Origin: Dichotomocladium elegans
Taxonomy: Eukaryota; Mucoromycota; Mucoromycetes; Mucorales; Lichtheimiaceae
Direction: 5' to 3'
DNA length: 64,000 nucleotides
Assembly (NCBI GenBank): GCA_025716815.1
Contig: JAIXMN010000027.1
Location: 124,001-188,000 of the forward strand
Positions 22,664-34,350 of this stretch are shown here, piece by piece (the first letter of the stretch is position 1; each line of letters starts with the position of its first letter). Both the position numbers and the translations under genes were made by a program. Under the pieces are notes generated by a model, which did no database searches, was not told the origin of the DNA, and worked only from the letters and a program-made list of their open reading frames with translations.

Positions 22664-24130
22664 TTAATACCATTCTATTGAAAAGATAACTCTAGAACGA
22701 TCACTGTGCGATTGAGGCCAGATGGTTGAGAACTTGTCCAAGGCATATGAATATTTCGTAGTGTCTGCTGATATGAACATATTGTATACCGTTTGCAAGT
22801 CTGTTGCATTGGAAAGAACAAAGTTTGGATCAAAATCGATACCGGGCACTCTTTCCAACACGGCGTTTTTGAAATTAGTCCAAACATTGCCGTCCTCGTC
22901 TGCGATATCAATTTCGAGATCCAAAAGTCCAGTCACCCCATAAACAAAATCTTTTGGATACATGCATATCCTCGGCATCCTTGCAAGCTTCTTGAGAATT
23001 AATACCAATGGGTCGGATTTGCGAGACATGCGCTGTGATGACGTTTTCATAACCCCGGGAAAATACCCGACTGATGCATAAAATCCATGTATCATCATTG
23101 CATCCAATCGTGTTAGGTCCACGTAACATCTGGATGCTCCCGGAGTATTCATTGCGCAGCGGTGTTCAATGATAGCCATCGAATTATAGAAATCTAGGCG
23201 TTCCGCACGGGTGGGTGACAACATATACGGTAAGAACACTTTGTTGGCGACAGTGCAGAGCATGCGTACGATGAACGTTGTTAGATTGCGGTCGAGTTTT
23301 TGGAGCCTTGGATCAGACTCGCTAATGAATATCAATTGGCTTGGGAGTGCGTACTCCTGGAGTGTCCATACGCGTGTGAACCAACGACAGCCGAAGAACT
23401 CCGCCAGGGCTTTGATATCCTCTGGATCGCCTTTGTACCATCCACCAAGAAGGTCGTCAAGCGACTCGTGCCAAGTCCGCTCTGCAGTGCACGTCTTGCC
23501 GTAGATACGTTTTTTGTAACAGTTGGCAATTTCGTTTATTATTCGGCGATCCGGTTTGACATGATTCTTGCGCCCTAATTGCTCTGCAACGCGTTGAATC
23601 CGAAAAAATTTGGCTGGTGGAAGGTCGACAAGTGCGAAGCATACCTTACAAAAGCGGTAAACATGCCGCATAATGGGAGGCGGCGTTTCAAATTGCCAAC
23701 AGAACACATCGATCCACCAAAACCCGGGCCTTGATGAGAGAAGGCTGAGAATAGCAGCTCGCTTTGTGGGAAGTATTCTGGCTTCGATTCTCTCTCCATC
23801 CGGCCCAACAATGCCGTGATTAGTCCATAGCCTCCAATTTTCTCTTTCGCCCCATAGATGCGATACAGCGTAGTATCCTTGTTGATTGACCGCATCGTAA
23901 ACAGCTCTGTCCCTGGCTGGAATAACTATCTTCATTTCCGGCTGTGGTTGACCATTGGGTATAACATGAATGAGTTTAAAATCTGGATTCTCGAGTAATT
24001 CGTGCTTTATATGATGTGCATCGTGAAGTGCTGCACAAGTTCCGATAAAGTTTTGGATTTTGAGCTTTAAGGACTTTTGCTCGCTTTTTGGGGGCTGGCG
24101 AATTTCGCTTGTAAACCAAAAATGTGTCAT
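22664..24130 (-). CDS. HET-domain protein 5
   Basis: An intronless frame of 488 residues with ATG at 24130. The HET core shows YYAVSHLWG, FWWIDVFCWQ, SLDDLLGGWYKGDPEDIKAL and CRWFTRVWTLQEYALP, then CMYPKDFVYGVTGLLDLEI. It reads through the point where genes 2-4 stop (KIWH or KIWD): here TIW continues for 18 more residues to SIEWY, so the original stop appears lost. The gene is closest to HET gene 4. It is the nearest member to the P450 at 26085 but separated from it by about 2 kb without genes. Confidence 0.85.
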   Translation of the reverse strand: MTHFWFTSEIRQPPKSEQKSLKLKIQNFIGTCAALHDAHHIKHELLENPDFKLIHVIPNGQPQPEMKIVIPARDRAVYDAVNQQGYYAVSHLWGERENWRLWTNHGIVGPDGERIEARILPTKRAAILSLLSSRPGFWWIDVFCWQFETPPPIMRHVYRFCKVCFALVDLPPAKFFRIQRVAEQLGRKNHVKPDRRIINEIANCYKKRIYGKTCTAERTWHESLDDLLGGWYKGDPEDIKALAEFFGCRWFTRVWTLQEYALPSQLIFISESDPRLQKLDRNLTTFIVRMLCTVANKVFLPYMLSPTRAERLDFYNSMAIIEHRCAMNTPGASRCYVDLTRLDAMMIHGFYASVGYFPGVMKTSSQRMSRKSDPLVLILKKLARMPRICMYPKDFVYGVTGLLDLEIDIADEDGNVWTNFKNAVLERVPGIDFDPNFVLSNATDLQTVYNMFISADTTKYSYALDKFSTIWPQSHSDRSRVIFSIEWY

Positions 24131-24737
24131 TATGATACTTGCAAGTAATGGGTTGAGATAAGGAAAGAAACAAGGTAATCCTCCCCCGTCTTCACTTTTT
24201 ATTTGAGTACATGGGGCGCAGTACTGTTTGGAGCACGGACGTACAGCCTAGCGCTTGCTTGTATAAAACCTCTTCTTCTAAAAAAAAAAAGCCTCCACAC
24301 CAGTTCAGTCACTGCTGCGCCCACAGCGCCGCTGTGGTGTAAATGTTGAGGATAGGCTTGGCTGTGTCTGCTGATCTGTTGAGCTAGAAATTTCAGTTAA
24401 AACAATGAGCGGGGAAATATCAGTTATTATGTCTAGCATAGTTGACGTGAGGCACAGCCAGCAAATGGAAGAATTGAAATGCGATACATGTGAGGAAAAA
24501 TACAATGGGCAAGGAATAATTCTACGCCCAATACTGTAATTGCAAAAGAATGGTGAGGTCAAAGAACGGCAAAAACACGCATTCGTACTAACGTTACACG
24601 GCGACTCATTTACAGCATCTTGATACTCGGATTCTCCATCAAACCGGCAGACAGGAAGAGGGACAGTGTCAATTAGCAACTCGTAGTTCACTAGTTTACT
24701 GGCAGTGCAAGATAAAGGGAAGCAACATGATACAGTT

Positions 24738-24965
24738 GCTTTCGGCTTAATCCAGGCTGGGGATTCCCGATCTTAACTAATTTTAAGTTTTGAGGCATCT
24801 ACGTCTCCCATAGGCTTAAACAGACCGAAGTTAAGCATGATTTCTGTGCACATGTCATCATGTCCATAAGTGGTAATGAGATTCTCTTCGTGTAAATACC
24901 TTTAACCGGTCCACCTCAGACAAAGACCAACAATTACACACTTCGTACAGCGCAACTTATTCTCA
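24738..24965. repeat. Conserved 5' flank of HET gene 5
   Basis: CTTTCGGCTTAATCCA, ATTCCCGATCTTAACT and ATTTTAAGTTTTG match the block upstream of HET gene 4. The copy lies about 610-830 bp upstream of the start codon. Confidence 0.7.
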
Positions 24966-26084
24966 ACCTTTTGAATGCTCGCTTCGACGCGGGGCAGGGT
25001 TTGATTGCGGATGTCGTGAACAGTTCCTAGTGTAGTGATGATGTTTATAGTAGCCAAGTTATTCCTAGGGGTAAATACTTCTCTAAAGGCACTAAGGTGT
25101 TGTTATCATCTACTGTCCGTTATTGAGAGGCGTCTACGATCAAATAATAGTAGATTAAGGTAAAGCTCGATTTCTTGGCGGTTCATAAGCACACACACGG
25201 AAGGCAGTGCATTGTATCATTCCTGCTCGCTGTTTCTGGTTAAATAGATATATGCAACTATTTTATGTGTATTACATCAGATACCGGATCAATAATGTGC
25301 GCGAACACCATATGGCCTGGGAAAAATCAAGCATTTACGTCTCGCATGCGTGTGGTCTCAAAGAAAGCGGACATTTGTTTTTGGGGCAGGAATATTTGCT
25401 CTCACCAGAACAACCCTTTTTTGATAATATCTGTTCTCGCCATCATTTACAATTGGAATGTAAAGGCATAATACCTGAAATACATCAATATATATGATAC
25501 TTTGTGTATATTCCTGTGTTCGGTGTGCTACCCAATAGTGTACATACTAGGTGTGATTTGGCAGTCGATGTCCTAAATATACACTCACCCCCTTGAAACT
25601 GATGAGGGTGGGTGGCGTCATACTGTAATTAACCCTCTTCAAATGATAACGATGGCTGATTGTAAAGATATGTATCAAGGGCGGAAATGTTGGTAGAGCC
25701 TGATCGATAGCAGGAAGATATTAGTCCTTCGTTATAGTGATATACATCGAGTAGAATCATTTTATTACAACGATGGATTGTGATGTCCATAAGTCAGGAT
25801 AGATGAAAATTCATGTAGAACAATAGCTACACGTAGGTATATTTTGGCGCGAAAAGATACCAAGCGTGATTGCCAAACTATGCCACTCCAGATTTACCAT
25901 TTGCTTTTGTCCTAGGGACTTTTCCAATGTCCCAGCATGCCAGTTCATACTACCAAGAAAACTTCTGCGTTGTTTATCGTCATGATAGCGATATACATGA
26001 TATAATCTTTCACACTTATTGTAAAAAGAAAAGCACGCATACTATATTTACGGCCTTGGAACTATACAAAACTAGGCGATATGT
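24966..26084. other. Gene-free AT-rich interval
   Basis: This spans the region from the HET gene 5 upstream flank to the 3' end of the next P450. There is a plus-strand frame of 96 codons at 25207-25497, but it has no recognisable motif and unusual composition. I see no RNA gene. Confidence 0.4.
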
Positions 26085-28233
26085 CTACTTCTTCTTCTCC
26101 ATGAGGACTTGGCCATAAGGCATTAATAACTGAGCGCTCGTGGGATGAACGATAGGACCTTCGGGCGTGAGCTTGTAATCGCGAATGAGGAAAGAAATGA
26201 TGGTTTTCATTTCCTGGAGCGCGAACCATCGGCCACTGGATAAAAACAGATAGGATCCACATTAGCTATACATATACGCGTGGATGCCTAACGATCAAAT
26301 ATCACTAATGCACTCACGGGCAAGCATGCTTTCCCTCGCCAAATAACAAATAATCGTCGCCAACCTTGCTTGCAGGGCGATTGGCATCTACGTAGCGGAA
26401 AGGTTTATACACCGAGTAGTCGTCGTGTTTGTCCGGTTGAACAGCTGCGGTACGCTGATTGTACCATATGTTTAGGATGACATCTTCGCCTATTTATGGG
26501 GACTAGGCGTCAAAAAAATTTCCACATATTCATTCACACCAATGCAGAACGTGGCTCTGCCCATCTTCCACGTACTCCCCCACCTCGCATACACCCGTTA
26601 TTCTTATAGGCCTTACGTACCGGGACGGATGACGGTGCCGTTTGACAGAGTTATCTTCTGTTTACCAAGGTATGTGTGTCCAAGGTTCAGCATGTCGTTC
26701 CGTAGCCGCAGCGCTTCTCGGCAGGCGCTGTCGAGTTTCTTCAAGTCCTTGATGACTTCACTGGTAAACATCTTGGTAGGGTCTTTCTCATCAGGGTCAA
26801 GGCCGTGGCGTTTTACGACCTCACGCTGTTCCTCTAGCAATTCCTCAATGACATCCGGATGCTCAATGAGGCGATATAAAACAATGGATGTATTTTCGCT
26901 TGTCGTATGGATAGCGGCGAAGATGAGTCCAATGAGCCACTTGGTGATTGCGTCGGACACCGTGTTAACATCGCCGCGGCCGTCAAAGTACATTTCTAGA
27001 ATAAGTTGGAGCACGTCATCCTGTAGCAAAGGTGCGATGGATGAGCTTCGTCGCGTACGGTAAGGCTTAAGGGGGAAATACTCACGGGCTTCTCCCATCC
27101 AGGTGTCTTTGCGCCCTTGATACGGCGTTCAACTTCGGGGTAGACGGCGGCAAAGAGAATTTTCTTGTGCTTAGCTAGTGTCTTGGAAAATTTGCCCATA
27201 ACGCTATGTGATGCATCAGTACGACATGAACTATATCCAGAATTCCCCCGCCCCCGAACCAATGGGACTTACAACATCCGAAGATAGTTTAACGAGGAGA
27301 AGGTCTCGAAGAAGATGTTATTCACATTAATTTCAGAACCGACTTCGATGGTGATATTTTTGAAGCTCTCAACAACGGACGGATCATTCGCAAGGCGAAT
27401 CCCGGCAAACACAGATGCACTTGCTTTGGAAACCATCTCGATAACGAGGGGATATAGATGGGGAAGGTGAATAGGATCGGTTGGAAATGCTGATAGAAAC
27501 TCTTTCCGTCCCAAATCCAGCTACGATAGCAAGAATATTGGCGTTAGCATCGATCGTCCGAATTATACAAATTGGGATTATCTCTTTACATACGTATTGG
27601 ACCGCACGGGGCGTATATGCCTTGAGCTGTGTCGTAAAATGCACAACAAGCTTTCGCATCTGTTCATTCGAGAACACACCGTCGTCGATGCCGACGATCA
27701 GACGGAGATTGAAGCGCTGTGTATGTCCAAACAATTCAGCTTTGCATGCAAATTGCCTTGCGCTTTTTTTTATGGTTACCTTCTCCAAAAAGTGCATAAG
27801 GTCGAAGTCTGTGTTGAAGAAAACTTCGCGCACATATGTTCCTCCGATCACCGTCTGAACGCTTCCATTCAGACGAGCGCGGAATACCGGGCCATACAAC
27901 TCGCTGTACTTTCTCAAAAAGCCTTCAGGGTCCTTTTCGAATTCCCGCGTCGAGCCATACAGAAGAGATGTAGAGGGAACCATGGGCGTACCATCCTTAA
28001 AAACAAAAAAAAAACATAGCACACCAGTTCGGTTGAGTAAACCGTTGACTCTGGTTTCTCCCCTCTCTTGAGACGGAACAGGTTACCTTAACAGCCCTCA
28101 GACGCTGATAGAGCGAATAGAGCGAGACAAGAGCAATGGATCCGGCGATCACACCGACATGCTTGCGATTCTTGAATAACACAGGTGCGTTCTTCTCGAC
28201 CAAGTCAGTGACAGATTGGAAAAGAGAATCCAT
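26085..28233 (-). CDS. Cytochrome P450 monooxygenase (paralogue of 2425-4615)
   Basis: A multi-exon P450. ATG 28233 gives MDSLFQSVTDLVEKN and then a membrane anchor (VIAGSIALVSLYSLYQRL). The hinge region reads DGTPMVPSTSLLYGS. The I-helix is LIFAAIHTTSEN, the K helix carries EALRLR, and the heme loop is YLLFGEGKHACPGRWFALQ, split by an intron just after HACP as in the paralogue. The protein ends QVLMEKKK. The introns sit at the same places as in the left P450, so the two genes are duplicates that now flank the HET array. The endogenous substrate cannot be told from sequence; secondary-metabolite or xenobiotic oxidation is possible. Confidence 0.9.
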
Positions 28234-28899
28234 TTTTTTCTGTTGATGAAAAGGAAGGAAGCAAAACCAACCCATGCTTTATATCTGCTTCAAATGTTCC
28301 TTTTTTTTTTCGGGCCGATGAGTCCCGGCAAATTGAATTGCGCGAAGGAGTGCGGCGCACCCAATTACATGATTCATGGAACAACCCGGAAACAAAAGTA
28401 GAAAAAGACCACACAATTCGGTGACCAGCCTTCAAGGCCAATACCACCGTCGTCCATTCTTGCAATGTGAAACTGTCTGGAATCCCGTGCGGCTTGAAGT
28501 ACAGCGCGAAAACACTGTCTTTCTTGCAACAAAAAGTCCTTCAGTTAATTGAACGGGGATATTAACTGCGCGCACATCGAGAGCGGGAACAACTTCCGAA
28601 CCTGCCCTAACCTAATCGGCCATTTTTTCCAGAAATGACCACGTGCGGCATTCTTTAGAAACAATGAAGGAGCCTATCATCAAGCTTTTCTGGGGGCTAT
28701 GGTTGGGGAAGTGACAAGGCCGCAGCCATCACGCGCAGACAGGCGTCTCGATACAGGGACCAAAGTCCATATGCAGCGCGCATGATGGCTCGAAATTTTG
28801 TTTGGGACACCCCTGGCGCCCCCCCCGCTCCTCCTACTTTTATTTTTTTTTTTTTGGCTCGCAAGATCACAGCCCAGTCCTCCCACTTTTTATAAACCC

Positions 28900-30192
28900 A
28901 TGGCAGCTTTACGAACGACTCGAATTCACACCACATTTAATGTTGTACGTCGATTCATGTCAACAGCTTCATCGGCCGCCGCTGCCGCTGCGTCTTCTTC
29001 CACAAAATTGTACCTACCAAAAAAAACACCCACACACCATTCCGCGTTATTTGATTACGTGGGAATGTGCCTCTATGAGCAATGGATGACCAACATTATT
29101 ATGATTAAAAAAAACCAGGGATCCTACACAATCGCTCCTCAAGGCAACACTGCCATTCGTGCCTCAGTATGGCTGGTCCATGGAGAGCATGATGCGCGGA
29201 GCACGCGAGCTGGGCTATCCGTCTGTGGCGCATGGTGTGTTTGAGCATGGTGAGGCTAGTCTCGTCGACGCATTCCTCAAACAGTGCCGCCGTCAGCACA
29301 ACGCCTTGATTGCCAAGGCCTTGGCTACAAATCCAGCCTTGCATACGTAAGCAAACCGTAGCATCGTTGGTCAAGCGCGACTGGGGTGGGGTACGCATGT
29401 AAGGCGCGCGTACTAAGCGATCCCATTTATATACATGTATGTATATGCAATTGCAAATGTAGGGCAAGCATTGGTGATAAAGTGCGCGAATTCACCGAGA
29501 TGCGCCTTCGGTTATTGGAGCCTTATGCTCATCGATGGCCAGAGGTACCAAAATAAAAAAAAATAGGCAAGAAATAAAAAGTGGCTCAATGGACTGGATG
29601 GATATCAGGCACTGGCAATCATGGCGTATCCGACTAATGTACCCATGTCATTGACACATCTGGCCGAGCTTGCGGATGATGTTCTTTACTATGCGGGCGA
29701 CCGCAGCCCCGACGTAAGTGAAGCTAAAAAACAAAATGAATGCATGAACGAACGAAACGTTCCTGACTGACGGTTTTCCCCTCTCTCATGTTTCCCATCC
29801 CAACATTATCAAGTTTGACTGGTATTTGAATCGCGCAGGCTATGCGGCAGTGTACACGTCGACAGAACTGTTCATGACGCAGGACCGGTCAGAAAACTTT
29901 GCAGAAACCATGCGGTTCCTGGATCGCCGACTTGCGGAAGCAAAGCAAGTCGAGTCTGCCAAGAAAGAGGTAAAAAAAAAAAAAAGTTAGGGGTATGGCG
30001 TGTTCCACATACAGGATGGAATTCAAATAGAGGATCGATGAAATCTCTAGGTAGGCGTCATGCTGGAATTTGGAGCAAAGAGTTTCCTTGGACTGCTCAG
30101 TACGGTAGGTTCTTTTGGAGCCATGTGTTTGCTGTTGAGTTCATGCACTGATACACCCTTTCAATCATGGGTAGCGAGGCATTCGAGTGTAA
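28900..30192 (+). CDS. COQ9: Ubiquinone biosynthesis protein COQ9, mitochondrial
   Basis: COQ9 is a lipid-binding member of the coenzyme Q synthesis complex in the mitochondrial matrix, which assists the COQ7 hydroxylation step. Seven exons (28900-29009, 29119-29346, 29463-29544, 29609-29713, 29814-29969, 30051-30104, 30175-30192) give 250 residues in frame. The N-terminus (MAALRTTRIHTTFNVVRRFM) is Arg/Ser/Thr-rich without acidic residues, as expected for a mitochondrial presequence. The family signatures LPFVPQYGWSMESM, HLAELADDVLYYAGDRS, FDWYLNRAGYAAVYTSTELF and FAETMRFLDRRLAEA are present. The last exon is only 18 bases. The upstream region starts in a CT-rich tract. Confidence 0.93.
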
Positions 30193-30375
30193 GCGTTGGG
30201 CGGTCAGATATATATATTTTTTAGTGGACTTGTTATTCTCTACGAACAAGCAAATAAATAGAATAAATCATACGGGCTGTTCCTACTATGTACAAAGGCG
30301 CGGAGCTGGATGGGGCGGGGTGGGGTGGGGGGAAAGGAAGAGAAATGCGATTGCTTTGTTTCGGGGGGGGGGATT

Positions 30376-30998
30376 TTATATCATAGCATCGCAGAGTCTA
30401 AGCGGGCCGGCGTGTTTGATGGCATGATCCATGTACCAAGCGATGCAGCGATCGAAAAGGTGGTTCAGAAAGGATCGAGCAGTAGACGTGTCCTTTACAA
30501 GCCCGGCCCATTCCAACAATTGTAAGAGGTGATCTGTCATCTCGGGTCGAATCGACTTTAACTGGAAGCCGTGCTCCTGCAGCAGCTGCACCAGCGCAAC
30601 GAGCGCATGCGCAACTACCACCACTCCGTTTTCAACCACATGATTTATCCGGCCTTGCCAGGATGACGATGATGGCGAAGGCGTGTGTTGTTCCTGGTAT
30701 TCGGCCTCGACGACCATCGACACCCACTGTTTCTGACATTCGACGATGGTCAGCTCGTGCCACTCGTACCAAGGGTGCGCAACGGCCATTCGCACGCGCA
30801 TTCGGATTGGACACATGATCTGCTTGCAGGCTGCACTAAGCCCGGCGCACAGCGGGATGAGGTCCTCTGTATGGACAAAACGCATCAACGGCTGTCCGAG
30901 CCAGTCTCGGCGTGGCGAGCTGTCGAGGATGATGCCGTACGGTGAGAGAGCAATCGTTTGCTGATGTCGCTCGTGCATGGGGCTGGTGAATAGGAGAA

Positions 30999-31029
<31 letters not shown>

Positions 31030-31352
31030 AGAAGGGAAAGGGGAAAGAAAGAAAAGAAGAGGAATAAGAAGGGACAAGAGGTATGGCCCTATGACACTTG
31101 TGATCGAGAAGACGGATCATCAGCAGATGCACAAAAGTTGTGTCACGATGCATGTCATCTGCCCCACCTTCCCCGCTCTCTCTCCCCCTCCCCCACACCC
31201 CACCTCCCCTCTCCTGTACCCGGAACCGCTATTAACTTAAAAAAAGATCGGCTCTGCCCCTGATATTCCCACCGCCAGAAGACAAGTGCCTTCCCCGCCA
31301 TGGCTATGCAACTCACGCTGCAGACTTGCCTGTCTATGTCAACAGAATCCAT
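30376..31352 (-). CDS. PAS-like domain protein
   Basis: The 3' exon encodes a PAS-type fold: IALSPYGIILDSSPRRDWLGQPLMRFVHTEDLIPLC, then RVRMAVAHPWYEWHELTIVEC, followed by a helical C-terminus. PAS domains sense light, redox state or small ligands and mediate protein contacts. The ATG at 31352 opens MDSVDIDRQVCSV... and KALVFWRWEYQG, which fits the beginning of mucoralean PAS proteins. At least one intron lies between the exons and contains a long pyrimidine tract on the coding strand. Exon junctions at the 5' end are uncertain, and one possible donor is GC type. The gene is convergent with COQ9, with stops about 180 bp apart. Confidence 0.6.
30991..31070. repeat. GA-rich microsatellite in the PAS gene intron
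   Basis: A run of AG dinucleotides followed by A/G-rich sequence on the plus strand. On the coding (minus) strand it forms a CT-rich polypyrimidine tract ending in CACCAG, directly before an exon, so it probably serves as the 3' splice region. Confidence 0.7.
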
Positions 31353-31599
31353 CTTTGCGATGAAAAATATTTCTTCAGCTGATCCTCAAGCGTCTCAACA
31401 CTCCCATCCATTACCATTTCAGCCAATCAAAGCGCATTTTTAATCTTAAACAACCCCGCCCCCAAATCTGGTACTACTTTCGTTCAACCTGCTATGACGC
31501 TGTAACAAATCTTCTTTCACGAGCGCACCATTTTTTTGTGCTTTCGTCCTGGATCAAGCGTGTTAAAAACCACGATCATTAGACGAGGTTGTCTCTCCA

Positions 31600-34350
31600 T
31601 CAACCTCTTTTTTGTTTAATCAACTTACCGTCCTTGTCATTAGCGGCACCTTTGGCATTGGATACGTCCCCTCCACACTTGCGCCCAACAGGCGCTACTT
31701 GATTAGCCGCGAAATGGGAAGGAGAAGCATAGTGTGCAGTATAAGGCATGGTTGAGTACATAGAGTAGGGCGGAATGTAATACGTAGCTCCGTTCATGTA
31801 AGGTGCTACCGCTCGTCCTTGAAGCTGTCGATGACTAAAAGTCGGATAAGCCGACAATGGACCGAATGCATGCTGGGGGTTTGCGTGTGTTGGATAATAT
31901 CCCATCGATGGATATGCACCGGCGCTTGTAATTGCGGGAATAGGACCGTACCCGTAGAAGCCACCCCTCACAGGTGGTACGAACATGTCACCTTCGCTGC
32001 GGCCGTTGCTTTCGCTTGCTTCTATGACGATACCTTCGTTATTAGATATTTCCACCCCGCTCTTCGTCATCCTTATTGTTTTTTCTGTGTGCATACCTCG
32101 GGATCTGGTGTTGGCTGTCGCCGAATTCGTCGTTTTCACGGCGCTGTACTGTCAAAATAAGCGTTAATTTTGTTTCTTCCGGTACAATTGATCACTTACA
32201 GTCGGATGTCTTCCGTCGCCAAGCGATGGAGACGATGGTTCCTCCAGATCAAACTGAGAAGGCGTGTGGGCCGCAGTTCGATGTTTGTCCTTTTTGATAC
32301 TGGCTGCAGTCACAGGGCTGCCAGACGAGATGTCATGGCCAGATAGCTTATCCAGACAACCCTTCCTATCGTCTTCAGCAGCAGCACTGTTTTGCTGAAG
32401 AAGCGGAGGGCAGGTAACTAGTGGCATAGTTCCAGGACGTATGTCTGACGCTGGGAAACCCATTCCTGGTGGATGAGGGTGATCGGACCCTTTCTGAATA
32501 ACTGTAGATCGTGTGGATGGACGAGGTGGTGCCCTGTCATCCATAAATGGCTCCCGAATTTCTCGGATGGACACCCGGACCCGTTTTCCTTGCCATTCAG
32601 CGCCATGCTTGTTTAGAAGGCATGAGTAATCAATGAAGGCGCACAAACACGGTCACGTGGGAGCACATAGAATCTATTATTTACGTACCTGGTTCACAAT
32701 CGCTTCCTGGGCACTTGTGGTGGCTTCATACTTGATAAACGCAAACATACGCTGAGAGTGGTTGCGACCGTGCGCAGGCCTTCGAATAAGTGTGACGCTG
32801 ACGATGCTTCCATATTTGGAAAATCGATCATACAGGTCGTCTTCAGATACATCTGTAAAAAGATTATTGACAAACACGGTATGCGGATCAGTGCGGACTT
32901 GGCAATTAGGGGTTTTCGCGATTGTGTTTATGTTCGCAGTCCAGTTAACGATCCATCTCGGGGGGACATGCTGCGCTTGAAGGCTCTACGATGTTTAAAT
33001 AGGCAAGAGTAGAAAAAAATCAAACACCTGTCATGGATCATACGAACGTGCGCAGAGTACTTGAGTCGGTATCTTCTTCTTACCAAGAAAGCGCGAATTG
33101 CATCATCGCGGTAGCGATACTTGATGTAAGCACAGTACTCGTGCTGGGCTACAAATACGCTCTCAATCGCACCGAAGACGGACATCTCATCACTGAGCTC
33201 TGTCTCATGTGGCAGATATCCCGGGTATGAGAATGGTGTAATGCAAATGGTTCGGTTGACCCTCGCAGGCTCACAACGAATGCTTCGTCCATCAAGGACG
33301 GTTCCAGGCGCTTCTTTTAACGCTTTCTTAGCATCGATGATTCGCTATATATATTAAAAAGTGCGGATGATAAATTTAGAAAAAGGTTGAGGAAACACAA
33401 GCCCTCTGAGGCACACAAACCTCGAACTGAACAAATGCATATGGCCGATGTAGCCAGTCTTTGAGCACTTTAACATTGAGGAGCGCGCCCCAACGGGCAA
33501 AGTGGTTTGAGACCGAGACATTTAACTCCTCATCTGTCTTCGATCTTGCCAAACTAAAGTGATACCGAGAGAGAAAGTGAGTGTGCGTATGTGCCTCTGG
33601 TGAGAATATGTGCGCTATATAGGTCATCGAAAATACCTTGCAACAAAGATACACGCAGCTGGATTTCCACGCTTGTCTGTATTTTGATATTCGTCTTCTT
33701 GCTCTTGCGGTTCACTAGAACCCTTTGATGATGCTAGTTCGCCTTTCTATTTTAGCAGTAGTCCACTTTGCCTACTCTATTGCTCTTACTTTGAGCTGTC
33801 AATGTCGGCGACTGCGTCGTATCCTGCACAGAGTTCTGCTCTCCCTCCTTCGAGGATGCAGCAGGACTTTTTTCCTCAAGGCCATGCTCATTGGAAACTG
33901 TGCTGGCGCAGGTGGTGTCGGACGTATGTCCTTGATCTTCGGAATCTGCAGCAGGATAAAACGGGGCGTATAGTTAGTTTTCTTCTCCCCCGTGACAACT
34001 CTACTACTCATGAGAGGGACAAGAGCATACATGTTAAGTCCTCCACAACAGGCATAGATGCGAGATGTGGACTGACGGAGACAGAAGTCATGTTAATTGT
34101 CAATATGTGGATGCAAAGGGGATGCGTAACTCTTGTCAGCAAAGCGCACTGTTGGCGACAGCTCATTGTTCAGGCTTACCTCGGTGGTTGCGACGGTTCA
34201 GTGCAGTTGATATGAAATCAAAGAAACAGAAGCTTCGAAGCGAGGCAGTAAAGGAAGAAGCAGTAGGTGAATGTAGAGCAACTATAGAGAACAGATCTGG
34301 TTGCTCTTTGAGAGAAAGGAAAGAAAAGAGGAAAGAAAAGCGCGAACCAT
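31600..34350 (-). CDS. RNA-binding protein with three RRM domains
   Basis: Exons can be followed from about 34350 down to the stop at 31600. RRM1 starts at ACIFVAR and continues through LLNVKVLKDWLHRPYAFVQFE. RRM2 runs from RTICITPF through VFGAIESVFVAQHEYCAYIKY. RRM3 is the best formed, with TVFVNNLFTDVSEDDLYDRF (RNP2 side) and RMFAFIKYEA (RNP1 side), ending at GKRVRVSIREI. The C-terminal part is Tyr/Pro/Gly-rich and disordered (for example YGYGPIPAITSAGAYPSMGY). A role in mRNA fate is likely. The triple-RRM layout resembles fungal Mug28-type proteins. The first exon and the start codon are uncertain; 34350 is the farthest in-frame ATG I could link. Confidence 0.8.

Noticed and set aside
32608..32646. 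N-terminal extension CAFIDYSCLLNKHG of the RRM gene's second-last exon
   Set aside because: It lies in an intron: a stop precedes it, and joining RRM3 at VNQ to HGAEWQGKRVRV across an acceptor gives the expected RRM end.
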